Below, piece by piece: positions 13,778-19,890 of a DNA stretch of 33,225 nt (position 1 is its first letter; the number at the start of each line of letters is the position of its first letter). The notes beneath the pieces were generated by a model. It worked only from the letters and a program-made list of their open reading frames with translations, had not been told where the DNA came from and did no database searches. Made by a program: the position numbers and the translations under genes. This stretch comes from a virus: IMG/VR virus record IMGVR_UViG_3300047564_003753, positions 1 to 33,225 of that record. The stretch is one strand, 5' to 3'.

Positions 13778-13978
13778 TCAGACTGCAGCAAGGTATGCTT
13801 CAATCTCATCATCATTCTCGGGACAGTCAGCAATACCCAGTTGGTCGCAAACATACTCACGAGTCATCTCAACAACATCTTGAGGAACAATCACATCAAG
13901 AATGTCCAGAATCTGATTACCAGTAGCACCCTTGCGGAGCATACCGAGCATCACATCTTTAGAGAAATCAACAGTCAT
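13778..13978 (-). CDS. Hypothetical protein, 66 aa
   Basis: The ATG at 13976-13978 begins MTVDFSKDVMLGMLRKGATG. The sequence then reads NQILDILDVIVPQDVVEMTR and ends NDDEIEAYLAAV. It is helical and acidic. Similar short proteins are common in T4-like cyanophages, from memory. The longer upstream frame is rejected because it runs through the structured leader and promoter. The probable promoter is at 14042. Confidence 0.8.
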   Translation of the reverse strand: MTVDFSKDVMLGMLRKGATGNQILDILDVIVPQDVVEMTREYVCDQLGIADCPENDDEIEAYLAAV

Positions 13979-14041
13979 TTTAGTTTGATTTAGTTTGACG
14001 TTTGTGGAGTGGGTTGGTTGCCCTTCCCTCACCACCCCTAT

Positions 14042-14047
14042 ACAATA
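14042..14047 (-). promoter_or_regulatory. Extended -10 promoter for the 66-aa gene and tRNA-CAU
   Basis: The minus strand reads CGTGG-TATTGT-ATAG, with TGG as the extended element. The hexamer matches TATAAT at four positions. Confidence 0.5.
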
Positions 14048-14149
14048 CCACGGAACCGACCCAGCAGGGGGTTTAGTGGTCAGTCCCCCAACTGGCACAG
14101 TGCTAGGGTTTGGGCAGAAGGCACCAGGGGCACCTAGACTCATTTGAGT

Positions 14150-14185
14150 CCCAAACGAGAACCCTTGCGGCGCAAGGGGTTTGGG
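14150..14185. repeat. Two-part hairpin
   Basis: The outer arms CCCAAAC/GTTTGGG and inner arms CCCTTGC/GCAAGGG have a 3-base loop and a one-sided 5-base bulge. Fourteen base pairs make this the most stable fold I could find in the window. Confidence 0.85.
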
Positions 14186-14281
14186 AAGCATCAAAAACCC
14201 AAAAACCTGCAATTTGGCGTCACAGGTGCCCTAGGTCATCCGCCGCAGTCTCATCGACGGTCCATCTGAAACTGTTGAGAA

Positions 14282-14467
14282 TCAGGCAGATTCCAGCAGG
14301 TCAGGATAGTATTCTTCCACTTCAGTGATAAGTTCATCATCACTATAGGTAGAAAAGTTCTCTTCCAGTTGGTCTCCAACAATTCGCATCAAATCCTTGG
14401 TGCTCATACCTTCAAGAATACGGTCAATGTATTCTTGAACAAGTTGGTCGCGGTTAATTTCAGACAT
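14282..14467 (-). CDS. Hypothetical acidic protein, 61 aa
   Basis: MSEINRDQLVQEYIDRILEG is followed by MSTKDLMRIVGDQLEENFST and an acidic end EVEEYYPDLLES. It is helical and resembles short conserved cyanophage proteins of unknown role. The ATG lies 3 bases before the preceding stop, so coupling is likely. Confidence 0.8.
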   Translation of the reverse strand: MSEINRDQLVQEYIDRILEGMSTKDLMRIVGDQLEENFSTYSDDELITEVEEYYPDLLESA

Positions 14468-14469
14468 AA

Positions 14470-14883
14470 TCAACGAAAAAGAGGAGCAGAAGGAATTTCA
14501 ACAATTTCGGGTAGTTTAGAATCATCAAACTGATTCATACTATAACATACCCATTCACCATTTCGGAAGAGATAGGAATACTCTTCACTATTCTCTGGAA
14601 GTAGATACTCACAGAGGTCAGCATCAAGACGTGGAGGACAATTATCTCCACGTTGAGAATAGTATTGAGGACCATAAGAACCATCAGCACTATCATCCCA
14701 ACGTGAATCAGTCCAGCAAGAACTCATATCACCACCATCAATCAGTTCTGCAACTTTCTCTCTGGTGTTGTAGTGAGTCTTTAGAATACGACCCAACCAT
14801 TCAGGATAACCATCCCAATGATGATAGACAGAAAGAATACTTCCATTCTTCAGTTCAAGACCAATTCTAGAGCGAGTACTCAT
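14470..14883 (-). CDS. Conserved phage protein, 137 aa
   Basis: The segments MSTRSRIGLELKNGSILSVY, HHWDGYPEWLGRILKTHY and ELIDGGDMSSCWTD resemble a phage protein family of unknown function that I recall from several large phages. The His/Trp/Asp-rich HHWDGYPEWLG block could be an active site, but this is not established. The stop overlaps nothing, while its ATG is overlapped by the upstream 81-aa gene. Confidence 0.8.
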   Translation of the reverse strand: MSTRSRIGLELKNGSILSVYHHWDGYPEWLGRILKTHYNTREKVAELIDGGDMSSCWTDSRWDDSADGSYGPQYYSQRGDNCPPRLDADLCEYLLPENSEEYSYLFRNGEWVCYSMNQFDDSKLPEIVEIPSAPLFR

Positions 14884-15125
14884 TCAAAAGGATTAGCAAG
14901 TTGTGGAATAGTATTGAACTTAACAACATCATAGGGAATAGGGATGTTGTTAAGGTATTCTTCAATCTCAAGATTCATCTCAATTCGATTGAGAAACTTC
15001 TTGGATTGAGTTTCGCCCATAAAAGTAAGAGTTTTCAAATACCACTCTTTAGATACATCACCCATTGGAGTTTTGATGGGGTAAAAATCTACCACCATAT
15101 TTCCATCTTTAGATTGAAGTCGCAT
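14880..15125 (-). CDS. Hypothetical protein, 81 aa
   Basis: The sequence MRLQSKDGNMVVDFYPIKTP continues MGDVSKEWYLKTLTFMGETQ and ends FNTIPQLANPFE. It has a likely beta-alpha pattern. The stop overlaps the ATG of the 137-aa gene, and its ATG overlaps the 49-aa gene, so it sits inside an ATGA chain from ArdA. Confidence 0.75.
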   Translation of the reverse strand: MRLQSKDGNMVVDFYPIKTPMGDVSKEWYLKTLTFMGETQSKKFLNRIEMNLEIEEYLNNIPIPYDVVKFNTIPQLANPFE

Positions 15126-15274
15126 CAGAAGTCGTATTCAAATGATTGGGCAATTTCAATAGAGTGGAGGATAGCATTGTAATCCTCCTTTTCTTTCTCA
15201 TTGAACTCATATGCTTGTTGTTCCAAGCAATAGAGAATCAAATTAACTTGAGTGTCGTTAAGATGAAGTCGCAT
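15125..15274 (-). CDS. Small protein, 49 aa
   Basis: The start MRLHLNDTQVNLILYCLEQQ is followed by AYEFNEKEKEDYNAILHSIE. It shares the L...Q..LI.YCLEQ pattern with the 53-aa protein at 7889-8050. Both ends overlap neighbouring genes (ATGA on each side), which supports it as real. Function unknown. Confidence 0.75.
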   Translation of the reverse strand: MRLHLNDTQVNLILYCLEQQAYEFNEKEKEDYNAILHSIEIAQSFEYDF

Positions 15275-15669
15275 CAGAACTGATTATCAAAAACAAAACC
15301 ATCAACATAGGTGCAATCAAGATTATCGAAAGTTGCCTCCCAATCAATCTCAATGAAACTAGGATAGTCAATAGAATAACAATCCGTCACATAGTTCTCT
15401 GCATAGTGCTCTTTGGACTCCCACACACCGCGATAAGCATCTTCAAAGGATTCGAGATTATCAATCCCAAACTCTTCAATGAAAACATCTACTGCTTCAT
15501 AAGAGTAAGATTCACCAAATTGAACATAGTTTTCATAATGCTCAACAAAGTTGTTCTCACCATATTCAGCAATGAACTCATAAATGTCATCTACGGCATA
15601 GGAATCTCCAACAAGTTCAGAAATCAGTTCTTGAGTTTCAGTTTTCAGTTCCACTTGAGTAGCAGTCAT
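15274..15669 (-). CDS. ardA: ArdA-like antirestriction protein
   Basis: The 131 residues are strongly acidic. The C-terminal half matches ArdA: FEDAYRGVWESKEHYAENY (about 78-96) fits the F.E.Y.G.w.s.e.fa pattern, then FIEIDWEATFDNLD and DGFVFDNQ follow, as in the iDw....l....g.vF ending. ArdA dimers mimic bent B-DNA and block type I restriction enzymes. The protein is shorter than plasmid ArdA (about 165), with the loss at the N-terminus. It is the first gene of its operon, read from 15693, as expected for an early anti-host protein. Confidence 0.8.
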   Translation of the reverse strand: MTATQVELKTETQELISELVGDSYAVDDIYEFIAEYGENNFVEHYENYVQFGESYSYEAVDVFIEEFGIDNLESFEDAYRGVWESKEHYAENYVTDCYSIDYPSFIEIDWEATFDNLDCTYVDGFVFDNQF

Positions 15670-15692
15670 TGCTTAACCTTGATTACTTCGTA

Positions 15693-15698
15693 ATTGTA
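15693..15698 (-). promoter_or_regulatory. Extended -10 promoter with palindromic start site (ardA operon)
   Basis: The minus strand reads GTGC-TACAAT. The adjoining bases form ATTAC-GAA-GTAAT, which overlaps the -10 and the expected start point. The same layout is seen at 17674, 19885 and 27648, so an operator for a phage regulator is likely. Confidence 0.75.
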
Positions 15699-15728
15699 GC
15701 ACCACCAGAGGCGGTTTGGGGAGTGTAG

Positions 15729-15752
15729 TGTGCCACTAGAACAAGTGGCACA
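15729..15752. repeat. TGTGCCACT/AGTGGCACA hairpin
   Basis: A 9-bp perfect stem with a 6-base loop lies between the 109-aa membrane protein gene and the ardA promoter. Confidence 0.9.
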
Positions 15753-15757
15753 CCGCA

Positions 15758-16087
15758 TCAGGCAAGAGCAACCTGAAAGAACAGAGAATCAACCAGGCGA
15801 TTGGTGTTCAGTTTCACCCAACGATAAATCTTGGGAATAGCAATCACAATCGCAGCAACAAAGTCAATTACATTTACAACAAATCGAATGAAATTAACTT
15901 GAGTTGCTTCACCATTATCATCCCACCAAAGTTGAAATGCAGTCCAACCATAGGAAACTGCAGCAACAACAATAGCAGAAACAGTTGCAGCAAACTTGAT
16001 TGTATCAGCACCAAACTGAATGTAATCAAACTGCTTGAGTTTGTTGATAGTATAATCAACAGGGGGGAAAGAATTAGTCAGTTCCAT
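15758..16087 (-). CDS. Membrane protein with two helices, 109 aa
   Basis: Two hydrophobic segments, at about residues 31-53 (KFAATVSAIVVAAVSYGWTA) and 68-86 (RFVVNVIDFVAAIVIAIP), flank an acidic turn (WWDDNGEATQ). The ends are polar and the C-terminus carries KIYRWVKLNTNR. Two-helix topology is compatible with a class II holin, but no lysis gene is adjacent, so the role stays open. It is expressed alone from the promoter at 16143. Confidence 0.75.
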   Translation of the reverse strand: MELTNSFPPVDYTINKLKQFDYIQFGADTIKFAATVSAIVVAAVSYGWTAFQLWWDDNGEATQVNFIRFVVNVIDFVAAIVIAIPKIYRWVKLNTNRLVDSLFFQVALA

Positions 16088-16093
16088 TGTTGT

Positions 16094-16142
16094 AGAGAAT
16101 TGGGAATTGGACTCAGGGGGGACTCACTCCCTCCACCCTCTT
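16094..16142 (-). promoter_or_regulatory. Conserved transcribed leader
   Basis: After the -10, TAAGAGGGTGGAGGGAGTGA and a GAGTCC word repeat the leader seen at 10949 and before the DUF2786 gene. It lies between the promoter and the membrane-protein ATG. Confidence 0.6.
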
Positions 16143-16148
16143 AATATA
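16143..16148 (-). promoter_or_regulatory. Extended -10 promoter for the two-helix membrane protein
   Basis: The minus strand reads GGTGC-TATATT-AAG, an extended -10 with a five-of-six hexamer. Confidence 0.75.
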
Positions 16149-16176
16149 GCACCTTTTGGACCCCGTGCTCTTTTAG

Positions 16177-16200
16177 TGTGCCACTAGAACAAGTGGCACA
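16177..16200. repeat. TGTGCCACT/AGTGGCACA hairpin
   Basis: A 9-bp perfect stem with loop AGAACA, identical to the copy at 15729-15752. It lies 12 bases past the stop of the secreted-protein gene. Confidence 0.9.
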
Positions 16201-16212
16201 TAGGATAAAGAT

Positions 16213-16587
16213 TTAATCCCAAGATACGTTCTGAACAAGAAACCCCGGCATTACTTCAGTCCAAATCCCAAAACCATCGTTCCCCCCAACTTTATAGTCC
16301 CACTTATATTCAAATTTATTGTGACTATCCCAAGTCATATAACCTTTCTGATTATCAAACCTTCCTTTGATGGTAAGACTATGTTTATTCGAGTAAATGT
16401 TTCTTGTGCGTAGTGCTCCACCCCTCTCACGAGTTTCAATTACTACACAAATATCATCATACACCTGATTTCCGACCTCTAGAGCACAAGCAGTTTCATA
16501 TCGGAATGGTTGATATGCTTTTTCCGGTGTAGCAAATGAAGGGAGACTAAACAATGCAGTGGAAACAATGGCAATCAGTTTCTTCAT
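16213..16587 (-). CDS. Secreted or periplasmic protein with signal peptide, 124 aa
   Basis: MKKLIAIVSTALFSLPSFAT has a classic signal peptide (basic start, hydrophobic core, cleavage after the SFA triplet). The mature part contains a Cys pair in ETACALEV...DDICVVIE that could form a disulfide. C-terminal aromatic beta-strand-like segments follow. No family is recognised. An exported phage protein may act at the host envelope, for instance in superinfection exclusion; that is a guess. Confidence 0.8.
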   Translation of the reverse strand: MKKLIAIVSTALFSLPSFATPEKAYQPFRYETACALEVGNQVYDDICVVIETRERGGALRTRNIYSNKHSLTIKGRFDNQKGYMTWDSHNKFEYKWDYKVGGNDGFGIWTEVMPGFLVQNVSWD

Positions 16588-16625
16588 TAAAAAAATTTTT
16601 ACGGTTGGACAGTTGTTAATTTATT

Positions 16626-16702
16626 TCAGAACTGTTGTTCAATCAGTTCTGAAAGTTCATTAAATGTACAACCAGAATCATTTGCTTAACTTCAGGATTC
16701 AT
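16626..16702 (-). pseudogene. Possible frameshifted small gene
   Basis: An ATG at 16700-16702, just after the 61-aa gene, begins MNPEVKQ. The frame then turns unlike coding. The next frame reads NDSGCTFNELSELIEQQF and a stop. A one-base loss around 16680 would join the two into a coding-like protein of about 25 residues. The evidence is thin; the stretch may simply be spacer. Confidence 0.3.
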
Positions 16703-16703
16703 T

Positions 16704-16889
16704 TTAGACTTCAGAGTTGCCATTGACATCATCAAACCAAGTGTCGAGTGAATTAAAGATTTCCGTTACAATAGTATCAGTTATCGAATCAATGTGAGGT
16801 TCTGGATTATGCTTAAATGCACGGTTGTATCCAAACCTTACACCTTCCTCGATTGCCATTTCTAATACGGCATGGAACTTCGGTTTCAT
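16704..16889 (-). CDS. Hypothetical protein, 61 aa
   Basis: MKPKFHAVLEMAIEEGVRFG leads to YNRAFKHNPEPHIDSITDTI and an acidic end. It is a helical protein of a type common in phage early regions and is not recognised. The ATG overlaps the stop of the 69-aa gene by one base. Confidence 0.75.
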   Translation of the reverse strand: MKPKFHAVLEMAIEEGVRFGYNRAFKHNPEPHIDSITDTIVTEIFNSLDTWFDDVNGNSEV

Positions 16890-17098
16890 TAGTTTGCAGC
16901 AAGAACAAGATTAGCAACTCTATCCTCTCCAGGCAATTCTTGCAACTTTTCATAAATGCGTTGAAATTGATTTTGCATACTCAAGTAATAAGAAGCAAGT
17001 TGTGCATCATTTTGATTGTAGTAAGCATCATCTTCATAATACTCAAGTGCTTTCATAATATCAAGCAACTCACCAGAAGTGAAAGAAATAGAAGTCAT
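16889..17098 (-). CDS. Hypothetical helical protein, 69 aa
   Basis: The protein MTSISFTSGELLDIMKALEY continues YEDDAYYNQNDAQLASYYLS and ends EDRVANLVLAAN. Two long helices with Tyr/Asp-rich positions are likely. The start overlaps the preceding stop (ATGA). Function unknown. Confidence 0.75.
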   Translation of the reverse strand: MTSISFTSGELLDIMKALEYYEDDAYYNQNDAQLASYYLSMQNQFQRIYEKLQELPGEDRVANLVLAAN

Positions 17099-17295
17099 TT
17101 GATGTCGAAGATGTCGAACAGTTCTCGTTGAGTTTTAGTGAAGAGTGTATCTTCAGAAGGATACTCATACAGTTCCAACTGAAACTCTTTGTAATGATAA
17201 AGCATATCTCGCAGAGCAAGCAGTTGCTTCTCCGTCAGGATTTCTTCCATCGTCAGAACAGTGTTGAGCATAGTTTCAGTAGTCAGTTCCATCAT
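17095..17295 (-). CDS. Hypothetical helical protein, 66 aa
   Basis: The ATG at 17293-17295 (MMELTTETMLNTVLTMEEIL) lies within the end of the preceding gene. The rest, KEFQLELYEYPSEDTLFTKT, is acidic. It looks related in style to its 69-aa neighbour. No domain is recognised. Confidence 0.7.
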   Translation of the reverse strand: MMELTTETMLNTVLTMEEILTEKQLLALRDMLYHYKEFQLELYEYPSEDTLFTKTQRELFDIFDIK

Positions 17296-17449
17296 TTTCA
17301 CAAAGTTGAATCCAATAAGAATAAGCAGCAAAGATGTTAGGATAATCTTTGCAGGTCTGATAATTCAGATGAACATACCTCACTCGGTTCTCTGGAACTT
17401 GCAAGCAAGGAAGATCAGAATGAATTGGAGTGTAAGTCATTGTTGTCAT
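17276..17449 (-). CDS. Hypothetical protein, 57 aa
   Basis: The product begins MTTMTYTPIHSDLPCLQVPE. Its middle, YVHLNYQTCKDYPNIFAAYS, is Tyr-rich. The ATG overlaps the preceding stop (ATGA), which favours this start over an ATG three codons later. One of the few GATC sites right of 12.76 kb falls here (17413). Function unknown. Confidence 0.7.
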   Translation of the reverse strand: MTTMTYTPIHSDLPCLQVPENRVRYVHLNYQTCKDYPNIFAAYSYWIQLCENDGTDY

Positions 17450-17649
17450 CAAGCAACGTAAAGTGCCTTGGAGTAGGCATCATTCAACTTATCAGCAAGC
17501 AATTCAGATTTCTCTGCACGCTCCAACCAATAATCACGGTTCTGCTCACTATCTTGTGCAAGGTAGCGATACCAAGCAGCAGAGTTATAAGCACAAGTAA
17601 TCAACTCACTGCACTCACCCATTGTGAAACCAGAAATCAGATTAAACAT
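17449..17649 (-). CDS. Hypothetical protein, 66 aa
   Basis: A good ribosome site (GAGGAGC) precedes the ATG by 2-3 bases. MFNLISGFTMGECSELITCA, then YNSAAWYRYLAQDSEQNRDY, gives an amphipathic helical protein with repeated Tyr/Trp. It is the first gene of an operon of five small genes ending at 16704. Confidence 0.75.
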   Translation of the reverse strand: MFNLISGFTMGECSELITCAYNSAAWYRYLAQDSEQNRDYWLERAEKSELLADKLNDAYSKALYVA

Positions 17650-17673
17650 TGCTCCTCAACCGATTACTTTGTA

Positions 17674-17679
17674 ATTGTA
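17674..17679 (-). promoter_or_regulatory. Extended -10 promoter with palindromic start site
   Basis: GGTGC-TACAAT on the minus strand merges with ATTAC-AAA-GTAAT, the same arrangement as at the ardA promoter. Confidence 0.75.
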
Positions 17680-17708
17680 GCACCCCAGAGGGGTCTGTGC
17701 TCATTTAC

Positions 17709-17732
17709 TGTGCCACCCCTACAAGTGGCACA
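17709..17732. repeat. TGTGCCAC/GTGGCACA hairpin
   Basis: An 8-bp perfect stem with an 8-base loop lies between the 54-aa gene and the promoter at 17674. Confidence 0.85.
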
Positions 17733-17746
17733 CAGACACATTGGAC

Positions 17747-17911
17747 TCAACTGAGATTGTTAATGTACTTTCTTAGTAGATGTGTTCCCTTTTCTGGTTC
17801 AAATCTATTCTCAAAGAGTTCCATTAGTTCTAACACAAGGTCAGCATAAACGACTGGAACTCGAATGTGTTTAGTTTCACCTGATTTAGGAAACTTTTTA
17901 GTGAAGGGCAT
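17747..17911 (-). CDS. Small protein, 54 aa (possibly ribbon-helix-helix)
   Basis: MPFTKKFPKSGETKHIRVPV is followed by VYADLVLELMELFENRF and a basic end LLRKYINNLS. A short strand (HIRVPV) then two helices fits a ribbon-helix-helix DNA-binding protein, though this is a pattern guess. It lies just downstream of the helicase gene and could be co-transcribed with it. Confidence 0.65.
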   Translation of the reverse strand: MPFTKKFPKSGETKHIRVPVVYADLVLELMELFENRFEPEKGTHLLRKYINNLS

Positions 17912-17938
17912 TGTATTTTATGTGGGACATATAAAGAT

Positions 17939-19174
17939 TTATCCAGCAAGCACTTCACCTTTGACAAAAACAGTATCAATCACACTTTGGAGTTGCCGAG
18001 CAATCTTATCACCATAGTTGTTATTGACGGGAATAGTGATGGTGCCGAATGGTTTGCGATAAAATGCAAACTCTCCTGCTTTCATCTTACCCTCTTGAAT
18101 TGCCTTTCGGTCATCTTTATGAACTCGAATCACCCGACCAATAGTTTGGCACATCTCAATCAGAGGAAGATTGCGAAGCATAATGCAATGAGTCAGACCG
18201 TGAATACTAATTCCCTCACTCATAATCGAGTAATGAAATACAATGAACTTCTTGTCTGGGTCAGAACCAAACTCATTCATTCTCTGAAAGAAAACCTCAC
18301 GAGAGACTTTCTGTTTGTCAATGTAGGCACCGTGTTTGCTCGTAATATGAAATGTGGTATAACCCATCTCATTGAGTTGTTGCAGCAAATCACTTTCAGA
18401 GAACATTGCCCAAATTACTTTGGTGCTGGGAGCAGCAACAAGAACTTTAGGTGATTCACAATCAGAAATCTCCGACAGAATACCTACAATGTTTTCTGCA
18501 TCCACAAAAGGTGCGTTCTCTTTAGTGCGAATGGTTTGTGCTTCATAAGGCACAACTTTAGGAGGAATGATACTACCTACTTCAATGAGTTCTCTTGCAG
18601 GGATACTGATGATATTATTACCATACACATCAGTATTGTTCATCGACTCCTTGCTGTTATTAAACTTCGGAGTTGCAGTGAAGAAATAAGCATTATCTGC
18701 AACTGCTGAAGTATGAGCAATACCCACAAAGTTAGATGGTTTCACACAGTGGTGTGCTTCATCGAAATACACAACATCAACATTGATGTCTGCATCATTC
18801 ACCCGACTAATCGAATTGTAAGTGGTGAAGATGAATTGATGCTTACCACTTCCGATTGCAGTGTCATTGTATTCTGCAATGTCTGCTGAACGTGTAGAGG
18901 ATTGATGATGAGTTTGTTTAGAACTGTGGCAATGAAGAATAGAAATCTCAAATTCTTTAAGATATTCTTCAAACTCAAATGAAAGTTGTTGAGCAAGAAG
19001 AATCCGAGGTGCAACAATAACAAACGTCATTGGTTCTAGTGCATTTAGAATCCTCTGACGTGCATCTTCCATCATTACAACAGTCTTACCTGCACCAGTT
19101 GGAAGATAACAAGTTCCTCTAATTGCTACCTTCAGCGCATTAAGAGTTCTTTGTTGGTAAGGATAGAATTGCAT
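17939..19174 (-). CDS. uvsW: SF2 DNA/RNA helicase, UvsW-like
   Basis: The 411 residues show all the main superfamily-2 motifs: PTGAGKT (25-31, Walker A), APR (motif Ia, about 55), DEAH (138-141), TAT (166-168) and QTIGRVIR (343-350, motif VI). T4 UvsW (503 aa) unwinds recombination and R-loop intermediates and controls the switch from origin-primed to recombination-driven replication. This protein lacks the N-terminal domain of UvsW, so a different DEAH helicase role is possible. Read from the promoter at 19196. Confidence 0.85.
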   Translation of the reverse strand: MQFYPYQQRTLNALKVAIRGTCYLPTGAGKTVVMMEDARQRILNALEPMTFVIVAPRILLAQQLSFEFEEYLKEFEISILHCHSSKQTHHQSSTRSADIAEYNDTAIGSGKHQFIFTTYNSISRVNDADINVDVVYFDEAHHCVKPSNFVGIAHTSAVADNAYFFTATPKFNNSKESMNNTDVYGNNIISIPARELIEVGSIIPPKVVPYEAQTIRTKENAPFVDAENIVGILSEISDCESPKVLVAAPSTKVIWAMFSESDLLQQLNEMGYTTFHITSKHGAYIDKQKVSREVFFQRMNEFGSDPDKKFIVFHYSIMSEGISIHGLTHCIMLRNLPLIEMCQTIGRVIRVHKDDRKAIQEGKMKAGEFAFYRKPFGTITIPVNNNYGDKIARQLQSVIDTVFVKGEVLAG

Positions 19175-19195
19175 TGGTTTGACTTGTATTCATAC

Positions 19196-19201
19196 AGTAT
19201 A
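19196..19201 (-). promoter_or_regulatory. Extended -10 promoter for the helicase gene
   Basis: The minus strand reads GGTGC-TATACT, followed by GTAT/ATAC, a small inverted repeat around the expected start. A leader of about 20 bases precedes the ATG. Confidence 0.7.
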
Positions 19202-19232
19202 GCACCCCACCCGGACCTGCGGGAGAGGTGCT

Positions 19233-19252
19233 GGACAGTTCAAAAAGTGTCC
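19233..19252. repeat. Diverged hairpin of the promoter-module family
   Basis: On the minus strand GGACACTT-TTTG-AACTGTCC pairs at seven of eight positions. It starts two bases past the stop of the 100-aa gene. Confidence 0.7.
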
Positions 19253-19253
19253 C

Positions 19254-19556
19254 TCAGAATAGGATAGGGTCCAAAGTAGGTTCCTTAAGACTCTTAAAAT
19301 TATCTACACTATTCTTATCATCCTGGACAAAGGTATCATACTCATTATCTGATGTCTTGTCAAGTACATTAAAGATGATGAGATTCATACAAGCATCCTT
19401 TGCATCTTTAAGAGTCTTTGTAACCTCTTGTGGAGTATCTACAACATCAGCAACCATCCACTTACCAGCATTGACTTTACGAATGAATCCAACTGTGTTA
19501 GAATTCTTTTGTACCTCGTAGATACCAGCAGACAGACGGGGGAAGGTGAAAGTCAT
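19254..19556 (-). CDS. Hypothetical protein, 100 aa
   Basis: MTFTFPRLSAGIYEVQKNSN opens a likely beta domain (TVGFIRKVNAGKWMVADV), followed by a helix with KTLKDAKDACMNLIIFNVLD and a polar C-terminus. The pattern looks like a small phage protein that reads a strand-rich fold. No family is recognised. The stop abuts the hairpin of the next module. Confidence 0.75.
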   Translation of the reverse strand: MTFTFPRLSAGIYEVQKNSNTVGFIRKVNAGKWMVADVVDTPQEVTKTLKDAKDACMNLIIFNVLDKTSDNEYDTFVQDDKNSVDNFKSLKEPTLDPILF

Positions 19557-19558
19557 AA

Positions 19559-19720
19559 TCAATAAACAGGTTTGGAAGAGATTTCTTTCCACTCTCGTGG
19601 AAAGATTTCGTTAGCAATCTTATCGTTGAGTTTTACACTGTTGATGGGTTTGATGTTGCTTCTGCGTTGAAACTTCTCGACAGTTCCATCCTTAAACTCA
19701 ATAGTAATGTCGTAAATCAT
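19559..19720 (-). CDS. Hypothetical protein, 53 aa
   Basis: The product MIYDITIEFKDGTVEKFQRR ends IFPREWKEISSKPVY. Three short strands and one helix are likely. It is basic overall and unrecognised. It lies 3 bases upstream of the 100-aa gene start in the same operon. Confidence 0.7.
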   Translation of the reverse strand: MIYDITIEFKDGTVEKFQRRSNIKPINSVKLNDKIANEIFPREWKEISSKPVY

Positions 19721-19722
19721 AA

Positions 19723-19860
19723 TCAGTAGGTTTCTTTTTGATTTAATTGACGTTGAGAATCAGAATCTTCCTTAAATGGTTTATACTCAGGATGAGTATT
19801 TTCCCACTTGATTAGTTCATCAGTCCAAGAGGTATTGGGAAGAAGTGAAACTTCAGTCAT
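19723..19860 (-). CDS. Hypothetical protein, 45 aa
   Basis: MTEVSLLPNTSWTDELIKWE continues NTHPEYKPFKEDSDSQRQLN and QKETY. It is hydrophilic. It is first in the operon read from 19885. The leader is short and the ATG lies about 25 bases past the -10 element. Confidence 0.7.
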   Translation of the reverse strand: MTEVSLLPNTSWTDELIKWENTHPEYKPFKEDSDSQRQLNQKETY

Positions 19861-19884
19861 CTGTTTTCTCTTGATTACTCCGTA

Positions 19885-19890
19885 ATCATA
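19885..19890 (-). promoter_or_regulatory. Extended -10 promoter with perfect GATTAC palindrome
   Basis: The minus strand reads CGTGC-TATGAT-TACGG. The next bases complete GATTAC-GGA-GTAATC, a perfect 6+6 palindrome overlapping the -10. The promoter lies inside the 3' end of the GIY-YIG gene, 3' of its last codons. Confidence 0.75.

Larger units (their letters stand above)
13979..14281 (-). other. GC-rich structured intergenic region
   Basis: This stretch of about 300 bp between two genes is clearly richer in G and C than its surroundings. It includes an extended -10 promoter (14042-14047), the two-part hairpin at 14150-14185 and the palindrome GACTCA/TGAGTC at 14137-14150. No gene fits. It could be a structured RNA or an elaborate terminator and leader; no known riboswitch consensus was recognised. 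Confidence 0.7.

Noticed and set aside
13979-14212. N-terminal extension of the 66-aa protein (Pro/Gly-rich)
   Set aside because: It runs through the GC-rich structured spacer and the promoter; the sequence does not look like a folded protein.
13979-14281. Glutamine (glnA/Downstream-peptide) riboswitch, known from cyanophages
   Set aside because: I could not find its conserved core words here or in other leaders.
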